Shown here piece after piece: positions 1-10,460 of a stretch of DNA of 64,000 bases; positions within the stretch are counted from its first letter, which is position 1; every line of letters begins with the position of its first letter. The DNA is from Yamagishiella unicocca. Its lineage: Eukaryota; Chlorophyta; Chlorophyceae; Chlamydomonadales; Volvocaceae. The notes beneath the pieces were generated by a model, which was not told the origin of the DNA, did not search any database, and saw only the letters and a program-made list of their open reading frames with translations. The position numbers and the translations under genes were made by a program. Location of the stretch: the NCBI GenBank assembly GCA_003116995.1, contig BDSL01000030.1:868001-932000 (forward strand), written 5' to 3'.

Positions 1-1330
1 TGTCAAAGAAACAGTCATTCATGGACTATAAATGAGATATACCCAGAAGCATGGATTATTTTGAAGATAATTTGGGGATGTTGTGCCTGAATTTGGCCTC
101 AGCATGCTCTGAATGGGGTGTGCAGGCTGGCTTGTGTTGCAGTCGTGTCAACGGCTCGTGTGTCCCGCACCGGCATTTGCTGCGGTTCGTCCACGAGTGC
201 CATGATGGATCTTGTGGCTGCGAGGCGCCTATGGCGTCTTTGATTGTAGGAGTGCGCTCATGGTCACAGTAGTAACTAGGAAGTTAAAGTGCCGGATGCT
301 GGCAGGTTTCTAGGTAGGCGCATTGCATGAATTATCGTTGTGCGAATGGTTTGGCACATTTTTATTCTTTCAGTCAAATTGCTGTTCAAACGGAGGTGGC
401 AAGGTCTTCCCCACCAGTTTTGACGTCATAGCACGTCATAGCGGATTGTTGTCCAGTTGCATGTACAGAAGTGTGGTGAGGGAACGCTCAGATGATTTGC
501 AGGTTGCAGAGCCGTATGCCTGATATCGTCGCGGCGTTCCGGTGACGGAGGATGTTGTTGCTCGGCGTGAATACTTTCATGAGTAGCGTTACGTTACAAA
601 TTGTAGTCGAGGCGCTTGGATGCCTTCACGCTAGTGGATATATGGCACGGCGGTGTGCTTGAATGCTTTTGCACGAATACAGAGTGACGCTGTGATGTCC
701 CAGGATGTCGTTGCTGGTCCTTGGCAAGGTTGCAGGCGGTTTCCTGCACCCGAACGCCCCCAGCAGTAATGGATGCCGTTGAAGAAGACGCCGTGTTCCT
801 GTGTAAGGAAGCTTCGCATGGTCAACGTTGGGACAAGCCGGCAACCTAGCAGCAGCGCGCACACCACGAATCTCGAGACCGCGTTGGAAATGTCCGGCTT
901 TGAAGGGGCCGAACAACTAAGCAGGTACACATGTCGTGGCCCCCCGACCCCTGGGTCAGCAGGTTGAAACAAGGAAATTTCCATTGTTGCGACGCCCTAT
1001 CGTATGCCTGTGGTGCCATAGCTGCCTGCAGCTCTGCCCTCTGCGTGCGACTCATCGGGTCCATCAGCATGACCTTCGATCCGAAAGAGAGACACCCTTG
1101 TAGGGTTGTGCTCTGTTGCAATGCCTTCCCTGGCGAGTGAGCACTGCCATCTGCCGAAGTAGTAGTCACTGTTACTGCCGTGCGAACCCCGGCTCATGGA
1201 TCGTATTGACGACTCGCACGTAAGCAATGCGCTCATCGACACAAGCTTCCGGTCGACAAGATCTCAATGTTACTAACACGTGTCAGGACACAGCACATAA
1301 GTTGGGCACCAGGTGCCAGTTCCGATACCA

Positions 1331-1392
1331 ACTGAACGCTCGTCGGGGGCTCGTCGAACGCTCGGGGGCTCGTCGGGGGCTCGTCGAAGAAC
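1331..1392. repeat. short GC-rich tandem repeat (ctcgtcgggg units)
   Basis: The decamer-like unit ctcgtcgggg and its variants (gctcgtcgaa, cgctcggggg) recur about five times. It lies just upstream of a retrotransposon fragment. No gene is visible around it. Confidence 0.6.
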
Positions 1393-1559
1393 GGGTTTTA
1401 GGAACCCGATCACGAGCAGCCAAGGCGTCTTTGGGTTTTGGTCGTTGGCGGAAATGTATGGGGTTCCTTAAAGGCTTTGCTTGCCGAGGTGCCGACCCCG
1501 TGATAGCAAGCCGCGCCGCTGGTGCTGCCGTTGACCTCTCAGGGTATGCATCCTGCTCT

Positions 1560-2645
1560 GCCTGGGGTTGAGGAAGTGGTGTCCATGCTCACCACGCGCC
1601 TGGGGTGGCGGTTTGGCGGTGGTTCGCCTCTGGCGCTGAGGAGATGACTGTTCGGGTTGGGAACGCTGTGCAGCTGGTCGGGGTCGCGGATGCGCGGCGG
1701 GCGGCGCATGAGCGGTTTGTGCGCGAAGCGCTTGGGAGCACCAGGCCTGTCCCGCCAGCGGCCCTGACTGTCCTGCAGCAAGTGTTTCGGCGGCTCTGGT
1801 CAGGAGTTTAGTGGGAGCCTTCCCATAAGGAGGGGTGGTGGCGGCTGTCCGTGAATGGGATCCCTTTCTTGGGAACTCACATATGGGGGCGGTAACGGCT
1901 GCTCCCTGTGGGTGTGGTGCGCCGGCTGGGGAGCGTCCAGGGGAGGTTTCCCCCCGCCTGCACCACTTCTGGTTCTGCCCGGTGGCTCAGGCTATGATTG
2001 ACCTACTAGAGGCCCGGATTGGTGCAGGGGTGACACGGGCGCAAGTCTGGTTTGTACAGGCACCCCCCGCGGTGCAGCCCTGTGTCTGGGATGTGGTGGT
2101 CCTGGCGGCAACTACTGCCATAGAAGTGGGGCGCCGGTTTATGGCTGCGGCCTTCAAGATGGCGGGGGCTGGTGGCCCTCCGGTTGCTCCGGGAAGCGAT
2201 ATCCACGATCATGCCATCCGTCGTGGGGTGGTAGAGTTTTGGGCCCTTCTACGGGGTTTTGCTGCGTTGGGGCTTCCCCAGAAAGGCTGGGATGCAGTGG
2301 GGCCTCGGCATCCCTTTTTGCGGGTTGTCGCCAGTCGCCTTGTGTGCGGAGGACCGGCTGAGGTACTGGTGGATTCGTGATCGGTCCGGGTTGTTTTGGG
2401 GCCGGGGTTTTCCCTTGCTTCTTGCTTTCCGTGTCTGTGGGTGGTGCCCTGCTTGGGGTTCGTGCTTTTGGGGATGAGAGGCGGGCGGTTCCGCTGCTTG
2501 CATCGTTGCGGCGCTGCACTGGTTCGTCGGTTGCTGGTCTGCTAGGTTGGTTGGTGGTCGGTTCCTGGTAGGGGAGCCTCTAGCGCAAATTCCCCCTGGG
2601 GTACTGGCTGCTGCTGTTTTGCCTCCGGACTGTCGGCTGGTGTTG
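1560..2645 (+). mobile_element. LINE-type (non-LTR) retrotransposon 3' fragment, inactivated
   Basis: Conceptual translation gives the C-terminal end of a non-LTR retrotransposon ORF2. A stretch with HERFVREALG is followed by GWWRLSVNGIP, a Cys-rich CGCG motif, and then HFWFCPVAQA. This is the pattern of the zinc-binding region after the reverse transcriptase in L1-like elements. The frame is broken by a TAG at 1809-1811 and by a frame change near 1875-1880, so it is a pseudogene. An open stretch at 1835-2380 holds the HFWFCPVAQA part and ends in TGA. The same HFWFCPVAQA module recurs at 9,130. The reverse transcriptase and endonuclease domains are not present in the window. Assignment to a named family needs a Repbase comparison. 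Confidence 0.7.
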
Positions 2646-2705
2646 TTGTAACGGTTACAGTTGGTGGTGTTGTTATAACGGTTACAGTGGGTTCCAGACC
2701 AAGAG
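2645..2705. repeat. short palindromic tail repeats (gtaacggttac)
   Basis: Two copies of the near-palindrome gtaacggttacagt lie at the junction between a forward and an inverted LINE fragment. The same motif ends the fragment at 8,437-8,460 and, degraded, the one near 3,300. It is probably the 3' terminal microsatellite of this retrotransposon family. Confidence 0.55.
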
Positions 2706-3152
2706 GTAGAACCATCGGGCGCATCGCCTGACACTGAACAAGACGGAGGAAACAAATACCGACATGCACCGAAACAAAGGCAAACCACCAGAACACCAAG
2801 TTGACAGGCCGTAGGCATACAGAGCAGCAGCCAGCACCCCAGGGGGAATTTGCACTAGAGGCTCCCCTATCAGGAACTGGCCGCCAACCAACCTAACAGC
2901 CCAGCACCCGACGAACCAGTGAAGCGCCGCAACGATGCAAACATCGGAACCCGCCACCTCTCATCCCATAAGGCACGGACCCCTAGCAGGGCTCAACACG
3001 CTTATATAGCCAGAAAGTATGAAGCACGGGAAACCCCGCTCCCCAAGACAACCCGAGCCGATCAGGAATCCACCAGTACCTCAGCCGGTCCCCCGCACAC
3101 AAGGCGATTGGCGACAACCCGCAAGAAAGGATGCCGAGGCCCCACTGCATCC
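2690..3152 (-). mobile_element. inverted LINE 3' fragment
   Basis: This stretch is the reverse complement, with mismatches and small indels, of roughly 2,270-2,620 plus the element's 3' end. The shared landmarks are the gggatgcagtggggcctcgg block, the cgcctggcgg-like GC block and the ggggaatttgc block. Together with the forward copy it makes a tail-to-tail inverted repeat several hundred bases long. No intact ORF is present. Confidence 0.7.
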
Positions 3153-3320
3153 CAGTGTTGTGTTGGTGTTGGTGTTGTGTTGGTGTTGGTATTGTGGTGG
3201 TTTGCCTTTGTTCTGGTGCACGTCGGTTTCGGTCTCTTTCATCTCCTTCAGTGTCAGGCGATGTGCCCGATGGTTCTACCTTCTGGTCTGTAACCCACTG
3301 TAACAGTTGGCTCACCTGCC
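3152..3320 (+). mobile_element. LINE 3' end fragment with (GTTGGT)n tract
   Basis: A (gttggt/gttgtg)n microsatellite at 3,156-3,192 leads into the same 3' terminal block seen near 10,360-10,457 (gtgcccgatggttctacctt, then aacccactgtaac). It is non-coding and probably a separate insertion or rearranged piece of the same family. Confidence 0.6.
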
Positions 3321-4990
3321 CTGCACAGCACGCTGTGTGTCATAACAGGCCGCTGTCGTCCGCCAAAGCTACCGGAACTGTAGCAGGTGTACGACAATGG
3401 TAGGGCCCTTGCGAACACTACCTAAGAGGCGCAGAGCGCTCTCCCAGCATCTCGAGAAGCCTTCGGAACACAGGAAGTCGATGGAAAGAAGTCCAAAGGC
3501 TATGACGCAGCCCTCAGAACGGATCAGGTAGAGCCACGACTAAAAGCCGCCGGGTGGCACAAAGCTGGGACGCAACAGGTGAGCTGAACCTAGTAATGCG
3601 CTGTCTTGCGTCTCATTCGGCCCTACTTTGGCTGCTCCGAAGGCAGCGGCTACTCATGCCTTCGCAACTTGAAGCTGGCAGGCAGGCTTCTGCCAAGATG
3701 TCAACCAACGGATCACCTTTTACACCGAAGCCTGAGACGCGCCAGCAGTCTGCACCACCCCTACGGTGGTAGTAAGTGCGGTGCTGCACTCCTTTTGAAA
3801 AGCCTAACGGAGGTGGCCGATCTACGAGGCGCCGCAAAATGACAAGAACAAAGCAAGTTTGCAACTATGCGAAACCCAAAACGAATACCGGTACTACCGT
3901 ATCCCGCCTGGGGTGAACCACACGCAAGCGCGGCGATCTCATATGCTCCCAGCAGCTGACACGGGCGGACACCCAGGCACAGGCTTGGGTTGCCATCCCT
4001 GCACTATCACACCGGTGCTGACTCCCCACAGAATGCACGCGCCCCACATGCATTAGCACCACAGATAGTTTTTGTCTTCAAGGCAGTACCGATTAAGCAT
4101 CACGTCCCCAAATCGGGGCCGTCATGAATGACTGTACACACCACGTCATCATATGCATGAAGGCGAGCGCGCTAGTTCGCTGCGGCGATACACGCAAGCG
4201 TACCGCCACACACAAATCCCGTGTTGTGTCCCGCACTTCAGCGCTTTTCTTTGCCGGGCCAACCCCTCACCTATCCATTTTGATGGACGGTGGCCTAACA
4301 TGCCGTCCGGCAAGCCAGCACTGCCATCCACGACGTAGCCGCCCGCTGAAATACTTCCCAAAGCAATAATAACATGTACCCCCAAAACCACCTATGGATC
4401 ACAACCACTAAGCCAGGCTAAGAATATCGGTAATGTGCGGAGCCCTATCAATGGCGACGTGCCGTGACATAATCCAAGCCGGGGAACATCCGTGCGTCCA
4501 AGCCGCTCCACCGACCTTCCCAGCCATCGTTTCCCAGCGGCAGTCAGCAGCTAAACAAAAGATAATGCACCTATATACCTAGACATTAGAGCGGTCTGGA
4601 ACCCACTGTAACATGCACTACTACTAGGGTATGATGCGCAGGGTCACGTGCTCGCGCGCCGGGATAAAGTTGACTCATGCGCGCGGCGTTCTGGCAAACT
4701 GCTGTGAGTGTGGAAGGGATTTGATTCAGGGTGCGCTGCTGCGGCATCCTGCTACACGCACGGCAGGGCGGCAGCCAGACCGTATGTCCATCAGGCTAGA
4801 CGGCGCCCAAAACACGCAGGTACAGGCCAGACGGCCAAACACGCACGCACACGTGTTGGCGCTTATCCAGCAGCACGCCACGAGTCGCCTGTGTGTGCGT
4901 AGGGAACATTTTACGCCGTCTGATTGTACCTAGCTTAGATGGGTCGCTCTCTCGGACCACTGTATCCGCCCGCTCTGTGATGGTGATCGT
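3321..4990. other. intergenic, no gene recognised
   Basis: Only short ORFs with no recognisable motifs are present. Base composition is less GC-biased than in the coding parts. Part of it may be the 3' untranslated region of the minus-strand gene ending at 4,991, although no nearby TGTAA poly(A) signal was found on the minus strand. Confidence 0.5.
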
Positions 4991-7418
4991 TTATTTGGGG
5001 CGGGGGCTAGGCTTGGGGCTGGGGCGCGGGCTGGGCTTGGGGCTGGGCTTGGGGCTGGGGCGGGGACTGGGCTTGGGGCTGGGCTTGGGGCTGGGGCGGG
5101 GACTGGGCTTGGGGCTGGGGCTGGGGGTGGGGGTGGGGGTGGGGGTGGGGGGCGAGGGCGGCGGTGGTGCGGGCACCCGGCAGAACGAGCCCCGAGTGAA
5201 GAAGTCGGCCGGCGGTGGCGGGTTGTATACCAGATCGCAGCAGACGGGGTCACCTGCGATGCATGCCGCCAACAATACTAAGGCTTCAGCATCAGCCACG
5301 AGGCGAGAAGGCAGGATTGGCACATTGAAAACACGTCTCTGCCATCCATGGAGGTTGATTGCGCGCGACCTGATGGAGGCATCTGCTCATACTGCTACAT
5401 GCTCGGTCAACTCAAACTTGAACCCCGTTATCGCGTGCACCCGACACAAGCACAAACAAACAAACATGTTTAGCGAACGCGCAAACCCGACACCCTCCCT
5501 GTGAAATGCAAGACAAGCCTTCGAGCCAAGCAACATGCACTGATCCGAGCCCTGCGCCCTGAACCCATGGGTGTAACGTTAGCGCCACAATGCGCCAACG
5601 TGCCGCCGTACACATGCGCCACTTCGACAACGCCGCCGTACTCACTGTCAGCAGGCGAAGGGTAGAGCACCAGCGAGCGCAGCGCGTCGACGGCGGGCGG
5701 GGTGCGCGAGACCATTACGTTGGGCGCACTGCCATACAGCGTACCGTCCTCTGTGGTATTGCTGTTCTCCTTGCGGAACCACACCAAGTTGAAGCGGTCG
5801 TCACCACGCGAGATGTTGTGGCGGTACAGGTCGTACGGGTTGCTGCAGTTGCCCACGAAGCCGTAGCCGTTCACCTGCGAGGGAGGTAGGAGGGGAGAGG
5901 CGTCACCATGCCAGCTGCCGGTCATCTCGCGCACGTGGTACCTCGAGGCCGGCAGTGAATCCTACCCGGGTAACTCACGAAGCGAGACAGGCGATATCGG
6001 CTGAGGCGGCATGTATGCGTGTCAAGTTATCATACGGCGGCTTGCGGCGTGTAGGTGCAAGCTGATTGTGTGCAGGCCCCTCCTGGTGCGATTGTGCTGG
6101 TGCCGGTGCGCTCTACCAGCTGCCGCATGTGTGGCGGTGGCACTGTGGTGTCGTACGTCTTGATTGCGCGTACTTGTGAAAGTGGACCGCATATATCTAA
6201 GCAGATGCCTTTGCGTCGTACGCGTGCAAGTCCGTAACTCCATGGAGATCGATGAGATGCGCGCATGCGCGGGGCCGAGGATGTGGGTGCGCCACCCACC
6301 CACCTGGCGGCCGGCGTACGGCTTTCCGTTCAGCGTGAGGTTGACGTTGATGTCGATGGAGGTGGTGGCCCTGTCCGTGCAGTTGCCTGCGGGCAATAAA
6401 CACCAACTGGTTACACCCACTACATGTCGGCCGTGAACGCGTCAGCTTGTTCGTGCGTGCGTGGCCCCTCAGCCATCGACTCATCGCAGCCCCACCGGCC
6501 TCGGCACCCACCCGACCGACCCTTAGCCCTTGCACGCGCGGCCTCCAATCTCCCCGCCAGTGCATAGCAGCCCACCGCACCGGCCGTGTCGCACATACAG
6601 CTGCCAATGCGCTGAGTGAGCTGCCTATCTTCAACCCAGGTGCGTTGACAGCCGTTACAACAACAAGGGCGCTGAGCTGCGGCGTTACCTACAAGTCCCA
6701 GCCCACGTCATCATGCCACGCCTTCGCTCTCACCGTCCAGGTAGTACCAGATGGAAGCTGCCCCGGCCACCATGAGCTTGGAGGGAGTCGGAGGGAAGGT
6801 GGGCAGCGGCCCCAGGGTGTAGGCCAGGGGGTCTACAGGAGCCCAGGACGAGCATGAGGCGACAGCGTGACGGATGAACTCCTTGCCTGAGAGCAGAGCA
6901 GGGGGGCGCGAGGATACGTGTTGTCATTATGACCCCTGTTGTTTATTTGTGAGGGTTGAGGGTTTGAAGACGTCCTGGAGTAAGAGCAATCTCCCGCGCG
7001 ATATATGGCCTAGGCAGCCCCACGGCGAGGCGACGCCGCGGCCAAGGCGAGTTGGCCTTGCGACTGCGGCTATTATCTTGCATTTGAATGTGTTATGGCC
7101 GCATCTTGCGGGCTGTGGGCTGCTTCGCATTTCGTGCGGGAAGTGACGGCTCGTCATCCTGTCGCCAGTCAGACAGTTACGGTCCCCTCCTTACCAGGCG
7201 TCGGAACGGGGACGAACGACCATTCATGTAGGCCGCCTCTGCAAGCAAGGTTCGAGGACGTTGGGCGCTGTTTGGCGGCCGTCGCAGCTTTTGATGGCGC
7301 GGCAGGTGTCGCAGGTATTGCGCGCTACGAGCTGCGAAACTCACCCATGGCCGTCAGCAGTGTATGCCAGAACAAAGGCAGTGACAACGAGCAGCGCGAG
7401 CGTTTGGCGTGGCGACAT
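4991..7418 (-). CDS. secreted glycoprotein with hydroxyproline-rich-type C-terminal tail
   Basis: Model: complement(join(4991..5253, 5565..5874, 6304..6386, 6734..6886, 7195..7238, 7345..7418)), 308 aa, all phases consistent. Residues 1-22 form a signal peptide (MSPRQ, then a Leu/Val/Ala core ending near YTADG). The ectodomain, about residues 25-225, carries at least six N-glycosylation sequons (NCT, NLT, NCS, NIS, NTT, NVT) and about seven cysteines, consistent with an extracellular fold. After a Cys-rich turn (PVCCD ... SFCR) the last ~60 residues are PPPPSPP, (TP)n and then repeating S-P-K-P/S-P-R-P. This is the rod type of volvocalean cell-wall and extracellular-matrix hydroxyproline-rich glycoproteins. 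The globular part matches no family I recognise. The donor at 5,564 (GTTCAG) is weak; an alternative is that the 5,874 exon reads on to a TAA at 5,470. Expected location: secreted, wall or matrix. Confidence 0.7.
4996..5152. repeat. GGGGCTGGGCTT-type minisatellite coding a Ser-Pro-Lys/Arg-Pro tail
   Basis: Tandem, slightly varying 12-base units (ggggctgggctt, ggggctggggcg) end in a (ggggtg)n run. Read on the minus strand in the frame of the preceding exon it encodes the S-P-K-P/S-P-R-P repeats and then the (TP)n stretch. The minisatellite is therefore the coding sequence of the protein tail. Confidence 0.85.
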
Positions 7419-8436
7419 AGCGAAAGGTGAATGTTCGTCTCGTCGACGGTTATCTGGCAGCCAACGGAAGCGCGGCGGGGTGGAAGCCGTCGCAACACTT
7501 GCCTTCCGAGCTGAAATTTTTACGGGATACATAAATAATAGTTCACATTCACAGCTTTTAAGCAGGGGCAGATCTAGGGGCGCGTGTCTGTTGTAGGCTT
7601 TCGCCCCCTACAGCTGCGAGGTACGCATGGACAAGAACGCTTTTCTGCCGGTGGAACGGGATGGTACGCTAAGACACATGTTTAATTTTAGTTTATCCTC
7701 TGATTCTGTCAATCCATTTCAATATTTTTGGTGTTGCGCCACACGTCTTGCGCCGTTTTGCAACGTGCTGACCGCTTCGGTGTCGATCAAAGCTCCATAC
7801 TGGATGTAAACATGTCGGATACACCAGCTGCGTTCCTTAAGTGCTAATTTCAGGCAGCGCATTGATGATACGGCCAGTAATGGGGGAAATTTTCAGAATC
7901 CTATGATGTGTGACGCCAGCGCATTTGCATAAACATGTCATCAGCATATACCAGGTCCTGCAAATAACGTTACGTGGATGACGTGCTTGCTGTAGCTCCT
8001 CGGTTCGTAGTCGAGAGGGATTACCACCTCAACGGGACCTTGACTTCCGGTCGCAGACGGCCACGATTTCGGGCAACATTTAACCTACGGCAGCCTTCGT
8101 CAGCCTTGCTGTATCATGTTCAAGTTTCTCCTCCAGTTGGATTTGCGGGCGCTGAAACCATCTGAAACCCGAGGCACGGGGAAGGGCCATTCGTCAACAC
8201 GTACTGCCCACACGCCAATCCTGGTTGCGGCGCCCATGAACGGGCAGTGCCGTGTAGAAGGGGTGCGGTTGCAGGACGAGGTCCCCAGAGGCGAGTCGTG
8301 TGCGTGAGCGATTCCGGGAGCCTCCGGGCAGCTCCGGGGTCTTGTAGTGCCTGCAGCGGTACGCTGGGAGAGCGCTAGGTCCTATCAATCATGACGCTCA
8401 CTGAATGTATTTCGTGCGGCAAGCTGGGTTACTTTA
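7419..8436. other. intergenic, no gene recognised
   Basis: This lies upstream of the minus-strand glycoprotein gene and should contain its promoter and 5' UTR. Only short unsupported ORFs occur. AT-rich patches lie around 7,680-7,740. Confidence 0.5.
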
Positions 8437-8527
8437 TTGTTGTAACGGTTACAGTGGGTTCCAGACCAAGAGGTAGAACCATCGGGCGCATCGCCTGACA
8501 CTGAACAAGACGGAGGAAACAAATACT
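8437..8527 (-). mobile_element. solo LINE 3' end, inverted
   Basis: The 90-base block from ttgtaacggttacagtggg to ggaggaaacaaatac repeats 2,668-2,760 almost base for base. It is a truncated 3' end of the same retrotransposon family, inserted on the minus strand. Confidence 0.75.
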
Positions 8528-9104
8528 GTTACGCGCCACGGACTGGTGGGTGTTTCATGGGGACTAAGCTCTGAGGGGCAATGGCCACGGCCTTTGGGTA
8601 CATATTGCGACACGCTCTTCATGCAACCGTTATCTGGCTTCAAGAGGTCGTTGGGAGCTACCGCTGGTGCTGTGATTGCAGCGTCCCCGCTGGGAACCTC
8701 CACGGCTGCAAACAGACACACCACGATTAACCGCCCATGTGACTTCCATTTCCGGTTGTATTAGTAACAATTGTGTCAGTTCTCACGTCCGTTCACAATT
8801 AACTAGCCCGTACACGCCGACGCCTCAAGGATAAGGTAAGAATTTACCAAGATGAAGCTTGTAAGCGGCTCACGTTGCAAATGTAGCACTGTGTGCCGAA
8901 CGCAACGAGTAGTGCTTGTGCCAAGAGGGTGCTGACCGAGCCGGTTGCCCAGACGACATCGAACCATCTTACTCCTTCCCCTTCCACCCTCCATGGTCGT
9001 TGTAAGGGTCATGCCTCACAGAACACCAGTAGGCTCCGTTCACCAAACTCCCAGCCTAAAAAGCAATACGCCCGACTATGGTAATGGCACTGCGGTTCGA
9101 TGGA

Positions 9105-9705
9105 CTGCCATACCGTCAGCATCTGCCTGCGCCATTTCTGGTTCTGCCCGGTGGCTCAGGCCGTGGTTGACCAACTAGAGGCCAGACTCGGTAAATGGGT
9201 GACCTGGCCACAGGTCTGGTTGGTGCATGCCCCCTCCGGCCGTGCAACCCTGCATCTGGGATGTGGTGGTCCTGGCCGCTATTACTGCCATGGAGAATGG
9301 ACGCCGGTTTATGGCTGCGGCCCTGAAGAGGTCGGGGGCTTGTGGCCCTCTTGTTGTCCCTGGGATTGATCTCCAGGATCGTGCCATCCGCCGTGGGGAG
9401 GTGGAGTTTGGGCCCTTCTTCCGGGGTTTGCAGCGCTGGGGCTTCCTCGGAAGGGTTCGGCCGTTGTGGAGCCTCGACACCCTTCCTTGCAGGTAGTTTC
9501 CGGTCGCCTTTTGTGCGAGGTGCCGGACGGCGTGTCTGTGGGGTCGTGATCGGCCTCGGGTCGTGTGGGGTTCGGGTTTTCCGCTTGCTTCTTGTATGCC
9601 TTGTTCTGGGTGGGGCGTGCGTCTTCTGGGATGAGAGGCGGGCAGGTACTCAGGTTGTTCGTGCCTTCCTGGCTGACCGTAGTGGCCGACTCCAGGCCTG
9701 ACTGG
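9105..9705 (+). mobile_element. LINE ORF2 C-terminal fragment, second copy
   Basis: The fragment holds the FWFCPVAQA module near 9,130-9,165, followed by the same downstream blocks as 1,965-2,480 (ctggtt, tgcagccctg-like, gatgtggtggtcctggc, atgccatccg). Frames are broken, so the copy is dead. It diverges from the first copy by many substitutions. Confidence 0.7.
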
Positions 9706-10229
9706 CACGCGCCGTCGTGAGCGCTCAGACTACAACTGACCAGGTCGTAGGCCCGTTAGCAGGTGAACGCCGCAAGTCGCTACCTCTTCCGGGTTCTGCC
9801 CCGGGTATCCTGGCTCCCGACCAAATCGCGGCCCACAGCTGCACTGTTACTTGAGGGGCAACTATGCTCGTCACTGTTGTTACACGTCTGTAACTGGGCA
9901 CCTCGTGCGAGAGGGTACTTCGAGCACAGCCGAGAATACCAGAAGTGGCATCCCGCCGTGCTAAGGCGGCGGAGGCTCCGTGGGCCGGATGTGCGCACCT
10001 TATCTCTTCAGCTCCGATCGTGAGCCAGCTACCATCCAACACCGAAAGTTACCAGACGATGTAAGACGACGTCCGTTACTCAGCATTAACGAACCATACC
10101 GAACAACACTCGCGAGATATTTCACTCCAACCGTCATGCTCAGATACGCGTTCCTGGAGCGGCGCCGAAACCATGACTAATGCCCGCGAATCGTTCATGC
10201 CGGCGGTACGGCATGACAGCGGCGCTCCA

Positions 10230-10460
10230 CTGATTTATCGGTTGCGGGTCTGCTAGGTGTGTTGGTAGTAGGTTCCTGATAGGGGAGCCTACAGCGCAAG
10301 TTCCCCCTGGGGTGCTGGCTGCTGCTGCTGTTGCCTCAAGACTGTTGGCTGGTGTCGTGGTGGTTTGCCTATGTTGTGGTGCGGCTGGGTTTCGTCTTCC
10401 TCAGTGCCCGGCGATGTGCCCGATGGTTCTGCCTTTTGGTCTGGAACCCACTGTAAGAAG
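10230..10460 (+). mobile_element. LINE 3' terminal fragment, third copy
   Basis: It matches 2,525-2,630 (gctaggt..gttggt..gttcctg..aggggagcct..gcgcaa.ttccccctgggg) and then continues into the complete 3' end (gcgatgtgcccgatggttct, ggtctggaacccactgtaa). It shows what the true 3' end of the family looks like. Confidence 0.7.

Noticed and set aside
4893..5504. Plus-strand GLGLGRG-repeat frame over the 5.0-kb minisatellite
   Set aside because: The minus strand of the same array continues in frame into a Cys-rich exon and a secreted-protein gene, which explains it better.
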